Source of the DNA: Tetracentron sinense
Lineage: Eukaryota; Streptophyta; Magnoliopsida; Trochodendrales; Trochodendraceae
Length of the DNA: 64,000 nt
Assembly: GCA_015143295.1 (NCBI GenBank)
Contig: CM026570.1
Coordinates: 26,729,250-26,793,249 of the forward strand
Direction of reading: 5' to 3'
Part shown: in pieces, positions 1 through 10,227 of the stretch
Position numbering within the stretch: position 1 is the stretch's first letter
Layout of the letters: the number at the start of each line of letters is the position of its first letter
Position numbers and translations under genes: made by a program
Notes under the pieces: generated by a model
Database searches by the model: none
Seen by the model: only the letters and a program-made list of their open reading frames with translations
What the model was told of the DNA's origin: nothing

Positions 1-3000
1 ACCTACAAATGCGCACAAAATCTAAACCGGGGGTTGGATTTTGATGTCGTTTCTTCTAATGCGTGTATTTTGACCCAACCTATGTGTGGAAATTCGTTAC
101 GATGGAATCCGAGGTCATTTGCCTAATATAGGGTCGGAGAGGCCCGAAATACATACTTAGTGTACTTCAGCCTAAACCTACAAACGCGCACCAAATCCAA
201 ATCAGTGGTCGGATTTTGATGTTTTTTTAACGCATGTATTTCAACCCAGCCAAAGTGTGGGAATTCATTTTGATGGAATCCGAGGTCGTTTGCCCGATTT
301 GGGCAACGAGATGCCCGAAATCCATACTTAGAAAGTATACTTCAACCAAAACATATAAATGCCCACCGAATCCAAACCGGGGTCGTATTTTCATGCCGTT
401 TCATCTAACACATGTATTTTGACCCAACATATGAATGGAAATTCGTTTCGATGGAATCCGAGGTCGTTTGCCTGATTTGGGCTTCGAGAGGCCGGAATCC
501 ATACTTAGAAAGTATTCATTAGCTTAAACCTACAAACGCGCACCAAATAAAAACCGGGGTTGGATTTCAATGCCATTTTATCTAAAGCATGTATTTCAAG
601 CCAATCTAATTGTGGGATTCGTTTTGATGGAATCCGAGGTCATTTGCTCAATTTGGACACCGAGATGCTTGGAATTCATACTTAGAAAGTATACTTCGGC
701 CTAAACTTACAAACGCGCACTAAATCCAAACCGGGATTGGATTTTGATGTCATTTCTTCTAACGCATATAATTCGACTCAACCTAAGTGTCGAAATTCGT
801 TTCGATGGAATCCGAGGTCGATTGCCCGATTTGGGCTTCGAGAGGCAAACCACAATAAGTATACTTCGGCTGAAACATATAACAAACACCAAATCCAAAC
901 CCGGGGTTGGATTTCGATATCATTCCTATTAGCGCGTGTATTACAACCCAGCCAAAGTGTGGGACTTTTTTTCGATCGAATCCGACCTCGTTTACTGGAT
1001 TTAAGCTTCAAGAGGCCAGGAATCCATAATTAGAAAGTATACGTCGACCAAAACCTACAAATGCGCACCAAATTTAAATCGGCGGTCGGATTTTGATGTC
1101 GTTTCTTGTAAACGTGTATTTTGACCCAACCTATGAGTGGAAATTCGTTTTGATGGAATCCGAGGTCGTTTGCCTGATTTGGGCTTCGAGAGACCCCGAA
1201 ATCCATACTTAGTATATTTCGGCTTAAACATACGAACGCACACAAAATCCAAACCGAGAGTCGGATTAAGATGGTTTTTCTTTAAACGCGTGTATTTAGA
1301 CCCAACCTATGTAAGGAAATTCGTTTCAATGGAATCCGAGGTCGTTTGCCCGATTTGGGCACCAAGAGGCACGAAATCCATACTTAGAATGGCCCAAACC
1401 AACAAATGCGCACCAAATCCAAACCAAGGGTCAGATTTTGATGTTATTTCTTCTAAAACGAGTATTCCAACCCAACCAATGTGTGGAAAGTCGTTTCGAA
1501 GGAATCAGAGGTCGTTTGCTCTATTTAGGCTCTGAGAGGCCCGAAATCCAAACTTAGAAAGTATAGTTCGACCTAAACCTATAACGTGCACCAAATCCAA
1601 ACCGGGGATTGGATTTCAATGTCATTTCTATTAATGCATGTATTTCAACTCAAACAAAGGGTGGGAATTCGTTTCGATGGAATCCGAGGTCCTTTGCCCG
1701 ATTTAGGCAATAAGAGGCCCGAAATCCGTACTTAGAAAGTATACTTCGACGTAAACATACAAACGCGCCCCAAATCCAAACCAGAGGTCAGATTTCAATG
1801 ATGTTTGCCCTAACGTGGGTATTTCAACCCAACTTAAGAGTGAGAATTCATTTTAATGGAATCCGAGGTCGTTTGAACGATTAGAGTACCGAGAGCCTTG
1901 AAATTCATACTTAAAAGTATACTTCGACCTAAACCTACAAACGCTCATCAAATCCAAACTGGGGGTCGGATTTTGATGTCATTTCTTCAAACGCGTGTAT
2001 TTTGACCCAACCTATGTGTGGAAATTCGTTTCGATGGAATCCGAGATCGTTTACCCGATTTGGGGTCCGAGAGGCCCGAAATCCATACTTAGAAAGTATA
2101 CATCGGCCTAAACCTACAAACGAGCACAAAATCCAAACCGGGGGTTGGATTTTGATGTCGTTTCTGCTAACGCGTATATTTTGACCCATCCAAAGTGTGA
2201 GAATTGATTTAATGGAATCCGAGGTCGTTTGCCTGATTTGGGCAACGAGATGCCCGAAATCCATACTTAGAATGTATACCTCAGACTAAACATACAAACG
2301 CGCACCAAATCCTTAACCGGCGGTCGAATTTCGATGAAGTTTCTTATAATCTGTGTATTCCGACCCAACCAAAGTGTGAGAATTCGTTTTGATTGAATCC
2401 AAGCTCATTTTCCAGATTTGAGAACCAAGAGGCCCGAAATCCAAACTTGGAAAATATACCTCGGCCAAAACCTACAAACGCGCACCAAATCCAAACCAGG
2501 GGTCGGATTTCGATGTCATTTCTTCAAACGCGTCTATTTCAACCCAACCATTGAATGGAAATTCGTTTCGATGGAATCCGAGGTCGTTTGCCCGATTTGT
2601 GCACCAAGAGACTCAAAATCCATACTTAGAAAGTATACTTCAACCTAAACCTACAAACGCGCACCAAATAATAACCGGGGTTGGATTTCGATGCCGTTTC
2701 TTCTAACGCATGTATTTCATCCCAATGTAAGTGTGGGAAATCATTTTGATGGAATTCGAGGTCATTTGCCCGATTTGGAAACTGAGATGCATCTAATTCA
2801 TACTTAGAAAGTATACTTTGGCCTAAACATACAACGAACACCAAATCCAAACCAGGGGTCGGATTTTGATGTCGTTTCTTCTAACGCGTATAATTCGACC
2901 CAACCTAAGTGTGGGAATTCATTTCGATGGAATCCGAGGTCATGTGCCTGATTTGGACTCCGAGTGGCCCGAAATCCATACTTAGAAATTATACTTCGGC

Positions 3001-3531
3001 TTAAACCTATAACGCGCACAAAATCCAAACCGAGGGTCGGATTTCGATTTCATTTCTATTAACACGTGTATTTCGACCCAGCCAAAGTGTGGGAATTCAT
3101 TTCGATGGAATCCGAGGTCGTTTGCCCGATTTGGGCAACGAGAGGCCCGAGATCAATACTCAGAAAGTATACTTCGGCCCAAACCAAAAACGCGCACCAA
3201 ATCCAAATCAGGGTCGAATTTCAATGCCGTTTCCTCTCACGCATTTATTTCGACCAAACCTAAGTGTGGGAATTCGTATCAATGGAATCTGGGTATTTTT
3301 GCCCGATTTGGGCTCCAAGAAGACCGGAATCCATACTTAGAAATTATACATCGGCCTAAACCTACAAACACACACCAAATCCAAACCGAGGATCGGATTT
3401 CGATGTCGTTTTTGTTAACGCATGTATTTCAACCCGGCCAAAGTGTAGGAATTCGTTTCAATGGAATCCGAGGTTGTTTACCTGTTTGAGCATCACGAGG
3501 CTTGAAATCCAAACTTAGAAAGTATACTTCT
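1..3531 (+). repeat. Satellite block 1, ~179-bp monomers
   Basis: This block holds about 20 head-to-tail monomers of 170-180 bp. Each monomer reads, with variation, CCTACAAACGCGCACCAAAT, then GGTCGGATTTTGATGTCGTT, TAACGCGTGTATTT, GACCCAACCTATGTGTGG, TTCGTTTCGATGGAATCCGA, GGTCGTTTGCCCGATTTGGG, GAGAGGCCCGAAATCCATAC and TTAGAAAGTATACTTCGGCC. Successive copies of the AAGTATAC motif lie about 170-180 bp apart (for example 333, 687, 857, 1035). Monomers differ from each other by roughly 10-25 percent by eye and fall into recurring types. Nothing here looks coding: the open frames run across monomers on both strands and have no family signature. The block starts inside a monomer, so the array continues beyond the window. 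Confidence 0.97.
3519..3531 (+). repeat. Left target-site duplication of the LINE
   Basis: The 13 bases AAAGTATACTTCT lie directly before the LINE and are repeated after its A-tail at 10228-10240. The duplicated target includes the AAGTATACTT palindrome present in each satellite monomer. A bottom-strand nick at the left edge would be TTT/CTAA, close to the T-rich preference of L1 endonucleases. Confidence 0.9.
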
Positions 3532-3557
3532 AAAAACAAAATATTTCTTCCGCGGTC

Positions 3558-4604
3558 ATGGCGTCTGCTGCTGGGGATCAGCCGGCAGTAGTCTCCCCTT
3601 CCGTAAAAGACCCTGATCCTTTGGTCCCTGCTTCCAATTGGTCTTCACTGTTTGCATCGAATCATGATAAATCCAATGGACTAACCCTAGAATATATTCC
3701 CCCTCAAAAGATCCAGGGCAAGAATCTTGTTTCTTATCCCCAGATTGAAGTAGATAACGATATTGCTCGATGGTCTTGTGCTCTTGTGGGTTTTTTCCTT
3801 GGACCAAAACCCTTTTTTCAGCATTTGAAGAATTTTGTCCTCACAGCGTGGGCTCCAAAAGGTCATTTGGAAATCTCTTCTTTAGATAATGGCCTTTTCG
3901 TCTTCGATTTCAGTTGTGATGAAGACAAGATTCGAACTCTAGATACCGGGCCATGGTTCCTCAACCAGAAACCCCTAATCCTTCGCCCTTGGTCCCCATC
4001 GATGAAACTTGAAAAACCTTAGGTTTCCTCTCTTCCTATCTGGATCAAACTCCCTGGACTTCAGCTTCACCTGTGGGGAGAACGTTTGTTGAGTCGTTTG
4101 GCTAGTGCTGTCGGTATACCCCTTTTCTCAGACAAAGTCACGGCTGAAAGAGGTAGACTCTCTTACACCCGTTTGTGTGTGGAGATTTCCGCGACGGATG
4201 AGCTTCCAGATCTGATTGATGTGCAAAGACCAGATGGCTCCATTTTTCACCAGAAAGTCCAATATGATTGGAAACCTCTGCGATGCCCTAGATGTGTGTT
4301 GTTTGGACACTCTGAAGCTAAATGTGAAACCAAACAGGTTTTCGTCCCAAAAGCTGTGACAAATACTCTGAGGAATCGAGATGCTGAACCACCTATTTCT
4401 GCTAGCACTCCTCCTGCTGGGCCTGCTGACCTGCTTGATGCTCGAATGAAAGAGTCTCCCACCTTTCTGGAGAAGGGAGAATATGGTGGTCATTCTTCTC
4501 ATACTGAGTTGCTGAGGGAAGTGAGCCCCAGTGTTCACAATGTTACAGAAGATAGTGATGGGGACGAAGATGATTCTTCTGTTGCAGTTGGGTTCGCTTC
4601 ATAT
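3558..4604 (+). pseudogene. LINE ORF1, N-terminal half (DUF4283 + CCHC knuckle)
   Basis: ORF1 of plant L1 elements makes an RNA-binding protein that packages the element RNA. The start at 3558 (MASAAGDQP) is the first ATG after the insertion edge. Residues about 65-150 match the DUF4283 pattern (WSCALVGFFLG, WAPKG, DTGPWFLNQKPLILRPW). A TAG at 4021-4023 interrupts it, and the same frame then continues with PIWIKLPGLQLHLWGE, which is the usual continuation. A CX2CX4HX4C zinc knuckle (CPRCVLFGHSEAKC) lies near 4283-4324. From about 4605 the frame runs into a nested LINE tail, so the rest of ORF1 is displaced to about 5582. Family assignment is secure from domain order; the function is lost. Confidence 0.88.
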
Positions 4605-5581
4605 CGCCCATCACCTGAAAGCCATGACCATCTCTTTGTCTCTTGCCCTTTTACTTCAGTAATCTGGGCTCAAATTACTAAACGCATCCGGCTGCCTGTC
4701 CGCCAGTTCCTTGATTGGAATGATATGATCCGTTCTTTGACCAGATATTGTAAAATGAACCATATCAAAGGGCTCATTCGCAAAACTGTTTTTTGTGCGT
4801 TCATCTATCATGTTTGGATTGAGAGGAATAACAGGACATTTCGCAATGAGTACCGGCCTTCTAATGTGGTTCATAGGAAAATCATTGATGATGTGGTGAT
4901 TCGGCTTAGTATGGACAAGCTAGCTGTTGAAGATAATGCAGACAACAGAGATACTATTGATTCCTTTGGTATCTAGGCCTACTGGACCTTGGCTTATGCT
5001 CGTTGGGTCTCTTGGGTCCCACCAAGGGATGGTCACCTTAAATTGAATACTGATGGATCAGCAAAACAGGGGCATAGTGGCTATGGTTGTATCCTTCGGG
5101 ACGCCATGGGAAGTGCAATATATGCGTTAGCTGGTGGGTGCCCAGAACAAACTGTTATCTACATCGAGCTATATGCTATTCGACGTGGCCTTGAGGTTGC
5201 TCGCAGATTAGGTATTCAGCATATCTGCATTGAATCCGACTCCACCTGGGCCGTTAAGTGTGTACAAAGGAAATGTGTCTGGCCTTAGGAATGCTCCTTT
5301 ATCCTAGCTGATATAGGTAGGATGCTTCAGCACTTCGATGCTTGGGATATTAGCCACACTCCGCGAGAAGCAAACAAAGCTGCAGACTTCTTATCTAAAT
5401 TTTGTCCCTCCTTGGGGGAAATATCTTTAGTTCCTTCGGTGTTTCCAATGGGATTATCTCATCTTGTTGCTATGGACTCTATGGGTCATAGTTATATGCG
5501 AATGTAATTGTTTTCCCTTATATATTTATTCCATTCTGGTTGGGGTCTGCCTAACCCCGCTTTCCTTCCCCCCAAAAAAAA
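4605..5581 (+). mobile_element. Nested 5'-truncated LINE tail inside ORF1
   Basis: This piece interrupts ORF1 of the larger LINE. It begins within the reverse-transcriptase zinc-binding domain (PESHDHLFVSCPF), continues through a linker matching the host LINE (IYHVWIERNNRTF here, IYHIWSERNNRIF there), and ends in an RNase H domain (LNTDGSAKQG, ELYAIRRGLE, ESDSTWAV, PREANKAADFLSKF). Then come a 3' UTR with TGGGGTCTGCCTAACCCC and an A-tail at 5574-5581. The same 3' UTR words occur in the host LINE, so the two belong to related families. Stops lie at 4974-4976 and 5286-5288. The exact left edge is uncertain by perhaps 20 bases. I could not find a convincing direct target duplication. Confidence 0.85.
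5542..5558 (+). other. 3'-UTR hairpin of nested LINE
   Basis: GGGGT at 5542-5546 pairs with ACCCC at 5554-5558 around a 7-base loop, just before the pyrimidine-rich stretch and the A-tail. The same element sits at the end of the larger LINE. A conserved 3' stem-loop could be what the reverse transcriptase recognises; that role is inferred. Confidence 0.5.
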
Positions 5582-5986
5582 GCCCGAAATGAAGCTCTGC
5601 ACAGTAACCCTCTCATTGATTGGGAACTCCAGGACAACTTAGCTCATGAGGAAGACATGGACCTTCTACAATCTCTCAGCCCTGCTCAACCAAAATTCAT
5701 TCCTGATCATAACGTGGGAACTGCGAATGCCTATCTTGGACCCATCGTTGCTCCCCAGGATGGTGATACAATGCTCAGTCCAAATTGGTTTGATGCTCTT
5801 GCATCTCTCGATGAAGATTCTTGCTCTGTTTTGCACACCCCCTCTGCAGCTCGATCAAGTCGCGGGGCATTCAAGAAATCTTCCCAGGCTAGAGGAACCC
5901 CTCCTTCTACCCAGGCCAGTTGGCGTGCAGAGTTAGCTAGTAAGGCTTGTGATAATTTATCTGTTGGGGACCACCCAAATCTCTAA
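5582..5986 (+). pseudogene. LINE ORF1, C-terminal half
   Basis: After the nested A-tail, an open frame resumes (NEALHSNPLIDWELQDN, then HEEDMDLLQSLSP and SPNWFDALASLDEDS) and stops with TAA at 5984-5986, nine bases before the ORF2 ATG. It has no recognisable domain, is rich in Ser, Pro and Asp, and looks like the low-complexity C-terminal region of plant LINE ORF1 proteins. Position, strand and the tight spacing to ORF2 support its being the displaced end of ORF1 rather than a separate gene. Confidence 0.7.
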
Positions 5987-5995
5987 ATATTTTAA

Positions 5996-8900
5996 ATGAA
6001 TAAGATTGCTGCCTGGAACATTCGCGGTCTCAATGATCCCCTCAAGCAAACGGAGATCAGAAAACTTATTGCTGTTCACAAGCTATCCATGCTTGCGATT
6101 TTGGAAACCAGAGTTCGTAAAGCCCATTTCCTGAAAACTTTCAAGTATATTGCCCGTGGTTGGAGTTATGCCGATAATTATGATCACTCTACTCTTGGCA
6201 GAATCTAGGTGTTATGGGATCCTAACTACTATCATGTCCAAGTTCTCTCAAAGCCACTGACCAATTTATACATTGTAAAGTATCTGAATGCAACTGTTCG
6301 GTGACTTTCCTCTCTTCCTTCATTTATGCTTCAAACAGTGAGTCGGATCGCCGCTATCTCTGGCAAGATCTCCTTTCCATAGATAGTCCTCTGGAACCGT
6401 GGATTATGCTTGGAGACTTTAATGTTATTCGCTTTCAAGGGGTAAAGGTTGGAGGAGCTACTTTTCAACCACGCAACTCTAGTTCATTTAATGATTGTCT
6501 CCATCACCTGGGCATGTTCGATATCAAGAGCAAAGGTCTATTCTGTACTTGGAGCAATTCTTCAACCTCCGGCACTCGTCGTATTCAATGCAAACTGGAT
6601 AGAGTCCTCATTAACATTAACTGGTGCACTCGCTTTGTTGGATCAGAGGCTGATTTCCTTTCTCCAGGTATTTTTGATCACTCCCCCATGATTGTCCTGC
6701 TCAGACCTCCACCGCCACGAGGACAAAGACCTTTAAAATTTTTCAATTTCTGGACGGATCATCCTGATTTCAAGGCCATAGTTTCTGAGGTTTGGCAGTC
6801 TCCAGTGGTGGGCAACCCAATGTTTCAACTAGTTCAGAAACTTAAGGCCCTCAAAGTTCGACTCAGGCGATGGAGCAAAGAGAACTTCAGCAATCTCAAC
6901 TCTCGAGTGGCCCATTCTAAACAAGTTCTGGAGGTGGCCCAAATGCAGCTTCATTCTAATCCTCATGACGAATCTCTTATTGCAGTGGAAAAGAGTTTTC
7001 TTCGGGATTACTGCCTTCTAGCAAGATCAGAAGAAGCCTCTATCAGACAAAAATCCAGACTCTTGTGGCTATCCTTGGGGGATAATAATACTAAATTCTT
7101 TCATAAGAGTCTTGCATCTCGACGAGGCTTCAATCGAATCTCTTCAATTACTGATAATGATATTCTCCTCAACCAAGAAGATGAGATTAGTTCAGCAGGC
7201 GTCAAATACTTTGAAAACCTCTTATCCAGACCTTCGGCTGAGAGAGATTTAGCCCCAGAGGACATCCCCTGTTTTGCTACTGTTGACTCTCAAGACTATC
7301 CTCTCCTTACCAGTTCCATTACACCCTCTGAAATCAAATGGGCTTTTTTTGACTGTCATGATGAAAAGTCCCCTGGTCCTGATGGATATACTGCTCTTTT
7401 CTTCAAAGTTTGTTGGGACATTGTTGAACGAGATGTTGTCAAGGCGGTTCAGAATTTTTTCAGATCCTCTAGAATGCTGTCTGAGATGAACTCAACTCTA
7501 ATATCCTTAATACCAAAAGTGCCCAGACCGAACTCTTTTTCGGATTATCGCCCTATCTTCTTATGCAACACTGTATACAAATGTATCTCAAAAATCCTTG
7601 CAGCTCGCCTCAGTTTGGTTCTTCCTTCCATTATAAGTGGAAATCAATCGGCTTTTTTAAAGGGGCGCAATATTTCTGACAGTATTCTTCTCACCCATGA
7701 GCTTGTGAGGAACTATCATCGCGACAAAGGCAGTCCACGATGTGCTATCAAGATTGATCTGATGAAGGCTTTTGACACGGTGCGATGGGATTATCTGATT
7801 TTAGTTCTGCAGAAGATGCAATTCCCTGACATCTTTATTCAATGGCTAATTCCTTGTTTCACCACGCCTCGCTTCTCTGTGGTCATAAATGGATCTCCCC
7901 AAGGTTATTTTAGTAGCTCTCGTGGCCTTCGCCAGGGGGACCCTCTATCGCCCTTTCTATTTGTCATTGCTATGGAAGGCTTCTCATCCCTGCTCAATCA
8001 GGCTGCCAGAGTTGGTCTTATATCTTTGCATCCAAGGTGTGATAATCCCCTCCTTACTCACATTAGTTTCCCTGATGACTTATTTGTTTTTCTTAAAGCA
8101 GACCAACGAACAGCCTCGGAACTTGGAGCAATTCTAGTCAAATTTTCATTAATCTCAGGCCTCCATCCCAATTCTGATAAAAGCCAGATGTTTTTTGTGG
8201 GGACAACTCCCTCTACTCAATCCCTTTTCAAACGCATTTTGAAATTTCGAATTGGAAGTTTGCCTGTCAAATACCTTGGCATGCCCCTTATTTCTGGTCG
8301 TCTATCTGCTGCTGTTTGTCAACCGCTACTCGATAGGATTCTCAACAAGATTCAAAACTGGAAAGCTAACTTCCTCTCCTATGCAGGGCGATTGGAGCTC
8401 ATTAAATCTACCTTGAACAGCATGCATATCTACTGGACCAAGTTGCTCATTCTCCCCAAATCTGTAGCCAAGAAAATTGAACAAATCTGCTGCAAATTTC
8501 TTTGGTCTGGCTGTGATCTTCGACACAAAATTCATCCTATCTCCTGGTCTACTATCTGCAGGCCAAAGAATGAAGGTGGCCTAGGCATTCGTAAACTTAC
8601 GGACTGGAATCAAGTAGGTATTATTCGCCAAGTATGGGCTATTGCTTCCCACACCGATAGCTTATGGGTGCAGTGGTGTTACAAGAAACTTATCAGACAC
8701 AATTTTTTCTGGACAATGAAAATTCCCATTGAATGTTCTTGGAGCTGGCGGAAAATTCTTCAATCAAGAGATCTGGCCAAAGATCATATTACTCATTCCA
8801 TAGCTGATGGATCCAGCACTTCCCTCTGGCATGATCCCTGGCATTCATTGGGCATTCTCTTTGAGCAATTTGGTGAGCGCCTTCAATATGATTCGGGTCT

Positions 8901-9126
8901 TCCAAGAGATGCTACAGTTGCCTCTATCATCTCTGACTCTTCCTGGAATCTGCCACCTGCAGTTTCAGCAGATCTCTCAACAGTTTGGAATGCTCTTCAA
9001 CAGACGGATATCAATTCTTCCTTGCCAGTTGATCGTGTGATTTGGAAACTTAATAGCAAAGGATCTTACTCTCTCAAGTCAGCCTGGAATAGCCTTCGCT
9101 CGAATCAGCCCTCTGTTCCTTGGTGA
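5996..9126 (+). pseudogene. LINE ORF2: endonuclease and reverse transcriptase
   Basis: ORF2 encodes the enzymes for target-primed reverse transcription. The start MNKIAAWNIRGLNDPLKQ is the typical opening of an APE-type endonuclease. Its other motifs follow: LETRV near 6096, GDFNV near 6414, KLDRVL near 6595 and FDHSPMIV near 6676. A TAG at 6209 and a frameshift near 6265 interrupt this part. From 6301 a 941-codon frame carries the reverse transcriptase: YRPIFLCNTVYKCISKILA, NQSAFLKGR, KIDLMKAFDTVRW, GLRQGDPLSPFLFVIAMEG and the catalytic SFPDDLF near 8070. The usual residue before DD is Ala, here Pro, though both aspartates remain. KYLGMPL, the thumb-region signature, follows near 8270. A TGA at 9124-9126 ends the long frame inside the zinc-binding domain, and the same frame continues beyond it. 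Confidence 0.93.
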
Positions 9127-10152
9127 AGCCTTGTTTGGTCTGGTAAGTTTATTCCCCGTCACTCCTTTATCAGGGCTTGCCATATCCAACAAACTTCTTA
9201 CTCAAGACCACCTCCTATCCCTCAATATCATCACCCATTCCCGTTGTATTTTCTTTTGGGCATCTTCTGAAAGCACCCAACACTTATTTTTTGAATGCCT
9301 CTTCACTAACCAAATCTGGAAAACCATCCTTCGCCTTTGTTGCTACTCTTCCCGACAATTTTGCCTTGGAACAACGAGATTGATTGGGCTGCTACAGCTT
9401 TTCATAGTCGGCAACTTATCCAAAACATCAAGAGAATAGCCTTCAGTGCTACTATATACCACATATGGAGTGAAAGAAACAATCGAATCTTCTCCAACAC
9501 CTTCAAGCCCGTGGACTACATCACTGCCTCCATAATTACAGATACCAGGCTCAAGATTGAGGCCTTAAATGCTCAAGTGGAAGACACGGCCTCAACTAGA
9601 GAATTCCTTAATGCTTGGCAGATTACTGTTGGTTTCTTTCTTAAACCGCAGAGATGGTGCTCATGGTGCCCGCCTCCTCTAGGCTTCTGGGTTCTAAATA
9701 GTGATGGCTCAATTAGAAATGGTGCAGCGGGTTTCAGTGGTATTCTGCGTGATTGCAATGGTCATCCCCTTCTAGCTTTCGCGGAAGGAGTGGAGGGAAC
9801 TGATATCCTACAGCTGAAAATCCTAGCCATTGAAAGAGGCATTGATCTAGCTACGGCCCAAGGTATTCAGCACCTCCATATTAATACAGACTCGCTGCAA
9901 GCCTCTCAGTTACTGAACGCTTCTAATGATCCTCCTTGGTACTTGGCGAATTTAGTTATGAGATGTATTCTCAAGCTATCCCACTTTTCAGCATATTCTA
10001 TTCATCATATTTGGCGGGAAAGTAACTCGGCAGCTGATTTTCTAGCCAAATTTTGTATTCTCAATAGCTCTATTGTTCTTTTGCCAAGGGAGTTTCCCTC
10101 TGCACTTTTATCCATTTTGGAAAAGGACAGATCGGGTTGTAATTACCTTTAG
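9127..10152 (+). pseudogene. LINE ORF2 C-terminus: zinc-binding domain and RNase H
   Basis: After the TGA the frame goes on with WSGKFIPRHSFI, the start of the reverse-transcriptase zinc-binding domain. The domain then shifts frame near 9180 (SSESTQHLFFECLFTNQIW) and again near 9340. The final frame carries a linker (IYHIWSERNNRIF) and an RNase H fold with its acidic residues: LNSDGSIRNG near 9696, an internal ILAIERGIDLA near 9825, NTDSLQ near 9883 and RESNSAADFLAKFC near 10015. It ends with TAG at 10150-10152. RNase H removes the RNA strand after first-strand synthesis. A C-terminal RNase H is a known acquisition of plant L1 elements and separates them from animal L1. Confidence 0.88.
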
Positions 10153-10227
10153 ATTGTAATCCCTTTTCTTTTTTAATTTATATATCTGGTCAGGGTCTGC
10201 CTAACCCCAGCTTACCTTCCAAAAAAA
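10153..10227 (+). other. LINE 3' UTR, hairpin and A-tail
   Basis: This 75-bp tail contains TATATATCTGGTCAGGGTCTG followed by CTAACCCC, forming a short GGGT/ACCC stem at about 10193-10208, then a pyrimidine stretch and an A-run to 10230. The last As merge with the target duplication. The wording matches the nested LINE tail and, on the other strand, the LINE fragment near 12020. Confidence 0.8.

Larger units (their letters stand above)
3532..10227 (+). mobile_element. L1-like LINE with RNase H, nearly full length, inactive
   Basis: This is a non-LTR retrotransposon inserted in the satellite on the plus strand. It has a very short 5' leader (26 bp), ORF1 (DUF4283-type domain plus CCHC knuckle), a 9-nt gap, ORF2 (endonuclease, reverse transcriptase, zinc-binding domain, RNase H), a short 3' UTR with a GC-rich hairpin, and an A-tail of about 10 bases. 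A 13-bp target duplication flanks it, and the satellite phase is continuous across the insertion. ORF2 architecture with a C-terminal RNase H is known from plant L1 elements. The copy is dead: ORF1 has a stop and is split by a nested LINE, and ORF2 has two in-frame stops and about three frameshifts. The intact target duplication and good reading frame over 2.8 kb suggest a moderately young insertion compared with the satellite itself. Confidence 0.93.

Noticed and set aside
4584-5595. Inverted near-match GCTTCATATCGCCC / GCCCGAAATGAAGC at the edges of the nested LINE
   Set aside because: It matches 11 of 14 bases and is inverted, while target duplications are direct. It is probably chance.
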